DNA from: CAWBYL01 sp963793025
GTDB lineage: Bacteria > Actinomycetota > Acidimicrobiia > Acidimicrobiales > Acidimicrobilacustridaceae
Length of the DNA stretch: 64,000 bases
NCBI GenBank assembly: GCA_963793025.1
Contig: CAWBYL010000006.1
Location: forward strand, 1,488,001 to 1,552,000
Direction: 5' to 3'
Below the pieces are notes generated by a model. That model made no database searches, was not told where the DNA came from, and was given only the letters and a program-made list of their open reading frames with translations. Of this stretch, positions 59,689 through 64,000 are shown in pieces (the first letter of the stretch is position 1; each line of letters starts with the position of its first letter). Both the position numbers and the translations under genes were made by a program.

Positions 59689-60783
59689 GTGGACGTGCTG
59701 GTGGTGAACGTCGGGTCCAGCACGGTGAAGCTGCACGTCGTGGCGGCCGACGGCCGTCGCCTGCGTTCGACCGAGCTCGACGGGGCCGCCGACCTCGACG
59801 AGCTGGATCGGGCCATCGCCGACCTCGGGGCGGTCGACGCCGTCGGCCACCGGATCGTGCAGGGGGGACCCCGCCACGTCGGTCCCGAGCGGGTCACCGA
59901 CGAGCTGCTCGACGACCTCGACCGCGTTGCCGAGCTGGCGCCGCTGCACGACCCACCGGCCATCGACATGGTCCGCCGGGTCCGTCGGGCCCGTCCGGAG
60001 CTGGAAGCCGTGGCCTGCTTCGACACGGCGTTCCACGCCACCCTGCCCCCCTCGGCCTACCTCTACGCCGTTCCGCGGGAGTGGACCGAGACGTGGGGGA
60101 TCCGTCGCTACGGGTTCCACGGTCTGAGTCACCGCTACGCCGCCCATCGGGCCGCCGACCTGCTCGGCCGGCAGGTGCGGGAGCTGAAGGTCGTGACCTG
60201 CCACCTCGGATCGGGGGCGTCGCTGGCCGCCGTCGACGGAGGTCGCTGCGTCGACACGACCATGGGGTTCACGCCCGTCGCCGGGCTGGTGATGGCCACC
60301 CGGTCCGGAGATGTCGATCCCGGTGCGCTGGTGTGGCTCCAGCAGCGTGCCGGGCTGACGGCGGCCGACGTGGAGGACGCCCTGCTCCACCGGTCGGGCC
60401 TGGCCGGACTCTGCGGGGGATCGGGCGACATGCGCTCCGTGCTGGCGGGTGTCGAGGCGGGCGACGAGCACTGCGCCCAGGCCCTCGACGTGTACCTCCA
60501 CCGCCTTCGAGCCGGGATCGCGGCGATGGCGGTGGCCCTCGGTGGGCTCGACGTCGTCGTGTTCACCGGTGGCGTGGGGGAGCACGCCGCGGCGGTGCGG
60601 GCCGAGACCGTGGCCGGACTGGCCCTGCTGGGCGTGGCGGTCGACACCGACGCCAACCAGGGCGTCGACGTGGCGGAGGCCGACGCCGACATCACCGGTC
60701 CCGGTGCCACCGCTGTCACGCTCGTGGTGGCGGCACGTGAGGACCTCGAGATCGCTCGTGAGGTCCGGGCCGTGCTGGCGTGA
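59689..60783 (+). CDS. ackA: Acetate kinase
   Basis: A 364-residue acetate kinase, somewhat shorter than the usual 395-400. Motifs: VLVVNVGSSTVKLHV at the N-terminus, CFDTAFHATLP, RRYGFHGLSHRYAA, VTCHLGSGASLAAV and the C-terminal VVFTGGVGEHAAAVRAE. It converts acetyl phosphate and ADP to acetate and ATP. Starting 2 bases after xfp, it completes a phosphoketolase-acetate kinase module. GTG at 59689 is chosen. A GTG at 59695 is also possible. Confidence 0.95.
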   Translation: MDVLVVNVGSSTVKLHVVAADGRRLRSTELDGAADLDELDRAIADLGAVDAVGHRIVQGGPRHVGPERVTDELLDDLDRVAELAPLHDPPAIDMVRRVRRARPELEAVACFDTAFHATLPPSAYLYAVPREWTETWGIRRYGFHGLSHRYAAHRAADLLGRQVRELKVVTCHLGSGASLAAVDGGRCVDTTMGFTPVAGLVMATRSGDVDPGALVWLQQRAGLTAADVEDALLHRSGLAGLCGGSGDMRSVLAGVEAGDEHCAQALDVYLHRLRAGIAAMAVALGGLDVVVFTGGVGEHAAAVRAETVAGLALLGVAVDTDANQGVDVAEADADITGPGATAVTLVVAAREDLEIAREVRAVLA

Positions 60784-60789
60784 GGAGTC

Positions 60790-60811
60790 GATCCAAGGGG
60801 CCCTTGGGATC
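60790..60811 (+). terminator. Weak hairpin after ackA
   Basis: GATCC (60790-60794) pairs with GGATC (60807-60811), continued by AAGG with CCTT across a bulged G. No U-tract. 60784-60967 holds no gene. Confidence 0.3.
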
Positions 60812-60967
60812 GTGGCCCACGCCAGGAGGGGTTTGCCCGTCGGCGGGCCGCGTCGACTACATTGCGATCGACATTGCGAACGCGTTACGACGCAGTCACA
60901 CCGTCTTTGCCGTGCTGCCCCCGGCCTGCCCGCGCCCACCGTCGTCCTCCAGGAGTACCACTCGCTG

Positions 60968-62245
60968 ATGCTCAGCCTGGCCCGCCGCCCCCGGACCGTG
61001 GTGGCCTTCGTCACCGTGGCCCTCGTCGCCGCCCTCCTCGGGGTCGTGCCCGCCAGTGGGCGAGCCGACGCCGACACCGCCGCCGACCAACGTGAGGTCA
61101 AGCAGCAACGGGCCGAGGTGGCCAGCCAGATCGACACCCTCAAGGCCAGCGATGCCCAGCTCGACCAGGCCCTGGCCGCCCTGGAGGCCAACGTGCGAGC
61201 CACGCGGGCCCAGGTCGCCGACGCCGCCGCCGAGGTCAGCGCCGCCGCCGCCCGGGCCCAACAGGCCGAGCAGGACGCGGCCGACACCGCGGCGCGCATC
61301 GAGGTCCTCCGCCAGCAGGTGGTCAACGCCGCCGTGCAGGCCTACGTGGACCCGGTCAGCGACCAGGCCCTCGACATGTTCGAGGAGGAGTCGGCCAACA
61401 AGGCCAGCACCAAGCAGGCCCTCATCGACGTCACCAGCGGCTCGAAGCTCGACGTGGTGGACGAGTTCCGCACCGCCCAGAAGCAGTACGAGGACCAGCA
61501 GGCCGAGGCCGAGGACGCCCGCGCCGTCGCCCAGCAGCGCCGGGACTCGCTGGCCAGCAAGCAGGCTGGCTTCGAGACGGCCCGCGCCCAGCAGCAGCAG
61601 GTCGCCGACCAGGTGAGCCAGCGCATCAACGACAAGCTGGGTGAGGCGGCGTCGCTCGCCGCCATCGACCAGAACCTCTCCAACCAGCTCGCCGCCGAGC
61701 AGGCCGCCCTCGCCGCCCGGGTCCGGGCCGCCGCCGCCGCTTCGGCCGCGGCCAGCGCCTCCCGCAGCTCGGGGGGTTCCAGCGGTTCCACCGGGTCGAC
61801 CGGCGGCGGCAGCTCCAGCGGTGGCGGCGTGAGCACCACGCCGGTCATCGTGCGCCCGGGCCTGTCGACGGTGGGCGGCATCACCGTGGCCTCGTCGATC
61901 GCGGGGCAGCTCTCCGGGCTGCTCAACGCGGCATCGGCCGCGGGCTACAACCTGGGTGGGTCGGGCTACCGCGACCCGAGCGGTCAGATCGCCCTGCGTC
62001 GCCAGAACTGCGGCACCAGCGACTACGCCGTCTACCAGATGCCACCCGAGCAGTGCAGCCCGGCCACCGCCATCCCGGGCCGGTCGAAGCACGAGCAGGG
62101 CCTGGCCATCGACTTCACCATCGGTGGTCAGACGCTGCGGTACTCCGACGCGGCCTACAAGTGGATGCAGTCCAACGCCGGCTCGTACGGGTTCTCCAAC
62201 TCGGTGGCCGGCGAGCCGTGGCACTGGTCGGTGGGCGGCGGCTGA
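60968..62245 (+). CDS. Exported coiled-coil M15 D-Ala-D-Ala carboxypeptidase
   Basis: A 425-residue protein. A signal peptide or anchor (about 5-35, ending near SGRADA) is followed by a long Ala/Gln-rich coiled coil (about 36-255), like the PcsB/RipC-type hinge, then a Ser/Gly linker. The C-terminal VanY-type M15 peptidase domain carries the zinc motif SKHEQGLAIDF and the later EPWHWS. It likely trims peptidoglycan stem peptides, with the coiled coil controlling access. ATG at 60968 with AGGAG at 60951. Confidence 0.88.
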   Translation: MLSLARRPRTVVAFVTVALVAALLGVVPASGRADADTAADQREVKQQRAEVASQIDTLKASDAQLDQALAALEANVRATRAQVADAAAEVSAAAARAQQAEQDAADTAARIEVLRQQVVNAAVQAYVDPVSDQALDMFEEESANKASTKQALIDVTSGSKLDVVDEFRTAQKQYEDQQAEAEDARAVAQQRRDSLASKQAGFETARAQQQQVADQVSQRINDKLGEAASLAAIDQNLSNQLAAEQAALAARVRAAAAASAAASASRSSGGSSGSTGSTGGGSSSGGGVSTTPVIVRPGLSTVGGITVASSIAGQLSGLLNAASAAGYNLGGSGYRDPSGQIALRRQNCGTSDYAVYQMPPEQCSPATAIPGRSKHEQGLAIDFTIGGQTLRYSDAAYKWMQSNAGSYGFSNSVAGEPWHWSVGGG

Positions 62246-62319
62246 CCGCCGGCGGCCGCCGTCGGCGGGAAGCCCCTCGCCGGTTCGGTAGGTTGGCCCC
62301 CGACCACTAGGGGGACCCC

Positions 62320-63177
62320 ATGACCGACTCACCCGTCGCCATCGTCACCGGTGCCAGCCGCGGCATCGGCCGCGCCGGCGCGCTGGCACTGGCCGAGGCC
62401 GGCTTCGACGTCGTCGTCAGCGCTCGTACCGTCAAGGAGGGCCAAGGCAGCTCCGAGACCCAGTCCGTCCACGAGACGCCCGCCGTAGCGGTGCCGGGCA
62501 GCCTCGAGCGCACGGCCGAGGAGATCGAGGAGCGCGGCCAACGAGCCTTGATCGTGCCCATGGATCTGCTCGACCTGGACGCCCTGCTGGCCCTGCCGGC
62601 CACCGTGCTCGACCAGTGGGGCCGTATCGACGTGCTCTTCAACAACGCCATCTACAAGGGCGTGGGCACCCTCGACAAGGTCGCCGACCTCACGGCCGAG
62701 TCGATGATGAACATGTTCACCGGCAACTTCATCAACCAGGTCCTGCTGATCCAGGCCGTGCTGCCCCACATGCTCGAGCGGGGCAGCGGCACCATCATCG
62801 ACATGGTGTCGGGCTCGGCCCGCCTCGACCCGCCGGCCCCGGCCGGCGAGGGGGGCTGGGGCGTCCTCTACTCCGCCTCCAAGGCCGCCTTCGGTCGGGT
62901 GGCCGGTGGTGTCAACGCCGACCATCGCGCCGCCGGGGTGAAGGCGTTCAACGTCGATCCCGGCAACGTGGTGACCGAGGCCCGCAAGGCGATCAAGCCC
63001 GACGACGAGTACTCGGAGGGGTACGGCAGTGAACCGGCCGAGGCGACGGGCCAGGTCGTGGCGTGGCTCGCCACCGACCCCGGCGCCGACCGGTTCCTCG
63101 GCAAGTGGATCTTCGCCCCGAAGCTCTGCTCCGACCTCGGCCTCCTGCCCGGCTGGACCTTCCAGGCGGTGGGCTGA
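62320..63177 (+). CDS. Short-chain dehydrogenase/reductase
   Basis: A 285-residue SDR with the cofactor motif VTGASRGIGRAGAL, an NNAIYKG version of NNAG, catalytic Ser in MVSGSARL and an intact YSASK. An insertion after the second strand (VKEGQGSSETQSVHETP, about 38-60) is longer than usual, as in some ketoreductases of this clade. ATG after GGGGGA. Its stop overlaps the NTF2-like gene start, so the two are co-translated and probably act in one pathway. Confidence 0.88.
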   Translation: MTDSPVAIVTGASRGIGRAGALALAEAGFDVVVSARTVKEGQGSSETQSVHETPAVAVPGSLERTAEEIEERGQRALIVPMDLLDLDALLALPATVLDQWGRIDVLFNNAIYKGVGTLDKVADLTAESMMNMFTGNFINQVLLIQAVLPHMLERGSGTIIDMVSGSARLDPPAPAGEGGWGVLYSASKAAFGRVAGGVNADHRAAGVKAFNVDPGNVVTEARKAIKPDDEYSEGYGSEPAEATGQVVAWLATDPGADRFLGKWIFAPKLCSDLGLLPGWTFQAVG

Positions 63178-63638
63178 TGGCCGGCATCGACCTCGAGGAG
63201 CTGGCTGACCGGCTCGCCATCCGGCGCCTCGTCGACGACTACGCGCGGGCCGCCGACCGGGTCGACGGCGCCGCCGCGGGCGCCTGCTTCGCCGCCGACG
63301 GCGTGCTCCGCATCTGCAACCGGGGCCAGGCCGAGCCCGCCCGGATGCGCACCGGCCCCGAGGAGATCGCCACGGCGTTCGCCGGCCTGGGTCGCTACGA
63401 CGTCACCCTCCACGTGGTGGCCAACCACTACGTCGAGCTCGACGGCGACACGGGCACGGGGGAGACCTACTGCCTGGCCCACCACATCCACGATGCCGAC
63501 GACGGCAGCGGGAAGCTCGACTACATGATGGCCATCCGCTATCTCGACCAGTACCGCCGCACCCCCGATGGCTGGCGCCTCGCCGTGCGTGAGCTCCAGG
63601 TGGAGTTCACCGAGGACCGCCCCGTCACCGGCCCCTGA
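63177..63638 (+). CDS. SnoaL/NTF2-like protein
   Basis: A 153-residue protein with the cone-shaped NTF2-like fold pattern: the N-terminal helix LADRLAIRRLVDDYARAADRVDG, CFAADGVL, and final strands DYMMAIRYLDQYRRTPDGWRLAVRELQVEF. This matches SnoaL-4-type proteins, which include isomerases, dehydratases and dioxygenase beta-subunit-like enzymes. The ATG overlaps the SDR stop (TGATG). The substrate is unknown. Confidence 0.82.
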   Translation: MAGIDLEELADRLAIRRLVDDYARAADRVDGAAAGACFAADGVLRICNRGQAEPARMRTGPEEIATAFAGLGRYDVTLHVVANHYVELDGDTGTGETYCLAHHIHDADDGSGKLDYMMAIRYLDQYRRTPDGWRLAVRELQVEFTEDRPVTGP

Positions 63639-63648
63639 CCCCTCCGCT

Positions 63649-63689
63649 GCTGGCTCCAGAGGTGGCTCCTCCGAGAGCCACTCTCCAGC
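63649..63689. terminator. Hairpin between convergent NTF2-like and flavin reductase genes
   Basis: Outer GCTGG (63649-63653) pairs with CCAGC (63685-63689), then AGA with TCT across a 4-base bulge, then GTGGCTC with GAGCCAC around a 6-base loop. No U-tract. Confidence 0.5.
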
Positions 63690-63712
63690 CCGCGCGGGAG
63701 GCGGTGGTCAGG

Positions 63713-64000
63713 TCAGTGGCGCTTGGCGCCGCCGTACTTCATGCGGGTGTCGTTCATGGACGCCGGGCGGGCCTCGTCGTCGACGATGGCGGCGTCGACG
63801 ATCTCGCCCACGAACAGGGTGTGGCTGCCCAGGTCCAGCTCGTGGCGGACCTCGCAGTCGACCCAGGCGATGGCCTCGTCGAACACGGGGGCGCCCGTGG
63901 TGGCGCTGCGCACGGCCCGGCCGTTCAGCGTCTCGCCGTCGTCGGTGGCCGGCTTGGAGAACTTCACGAACACCCGAGTGTCCTCGGCGTTCCAGAAGTT
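63713..64000 (-). CDS. Flavin reductase-like domain protein, C-terminal part (cut by window end)
   Basis: The frame is open to the last base of the window, giving 95 C-terminal residues. The stretch PVFDEAIAWVDCEVRHELDLGSHTLFVGEIVDAAI is characteristic of the flavin reductase-like (HpaC/ActVB-type, PF01613) FMN-binding barrel. Such proteins supply reduced flavin to monooxygenases or bind FMN with other roles. The N-terminal half lies outside the window, so the start and partner genes are unknown. Confidence 0.8.
   Translation of the reverse strand, partial: NFWNAEDTRVFVKFSKPATDDGETLNGRAVRSATTGAPVFDEAIAWVDCEVRHELDLGSHTLFVGEIVDAAIVDDEARPASMNDTRMKYGGAKRH

Noticed and set aside
1..64000. Prophage, insertion sequence or genomic island
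   Set aside because: No integrase, transposase, terminal repeats of IS type, att-like duplication next to the tRNA or shift in base composition was seen.

Overview
The window looks like a chromosomal segment of a high-GC actinobacterium, most likely of the Acidimicrobiia. This is an inference from the GC-rich third positions, frequent GTG starts, the actinobacterial types of SerC and LeuB, GatCAB, an SCP2 protein, many SDR enzymes and many apparently leaderless starts. It is mostly core metabolism. No prophage, insertion sequence or CRISPR array is visible.

Layout. 1-5.3 kb: the C-terminal end of a PknB-like Ser/Thr kinase with four PASTA domains, two tandem palindromic repeats, an SCP2 protein and gatCAB. 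5.4-10.9 kb: a lipoprotein, then a reverse-strand operon of two ABC-2 exporters plus a MATE transporter. 10.9-19.4 kb: ilvD, a methyltransferase, an operon whose first gene fuses a TerB-like and a Coq4-like domain, and ilvBNC behind a complete transcription attenuator (leader peptide, pause hairpin, intrinsic terminator). 19.4-34.3 kb: exported proteins, an aldo/keto reductase, metY behind a 5-prime hairpin, SDRs, serC, an aminotransferase, an S9 peptidase, serA and an amidohydrolase. 34.4-40.5 kb: a G-quadruplex-prone hexamer repeat, a frame-broken thiolase, leuCD divergent from an IclR-type regulator with a palindromic operator, and a frame-broken ppx/gppA. 40.5-49.5 kb: a hydrolase, greA, a second attenuator before leuB-ilvE-cimA, an L,D-transpeptidase, gltX and tRNA-Gln. 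49.6-64 kb: an EAL protein, an aldo/keto reductase with a LOG protein, an SDR lacking its catalytic Tyr and Lys, a PHA synthase-like protein, a GGR/MenJ-type oxidoreductase, xfp-ackA (xfp frame-broken), an M15 peptidase, an SDR/NTF2-like pair and a partial flavin reductase.

The unifying theme is branched-chain amino acid synthesis: ilvD, ilvBNC, leuCD, leuB, ilvE and cimA, with isoleucine carbon entering through citramalate. Control is visible at three points: two attenuators with Leu/Val and Val/Ile control codons, and an IclR-type regulator next to leuCD. Serine (serA, serC) and methionine (metY) genes are interspersed. gatCAB, gltX and tRNA-Gln together fit indirect Gln-tRNA synthesis.

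Three genes (thiolase, ppx/gppA, xfp) carry four single-base frame breaks. Each is repaired by removing one base, which suggests consensus errors rather than gene decay.
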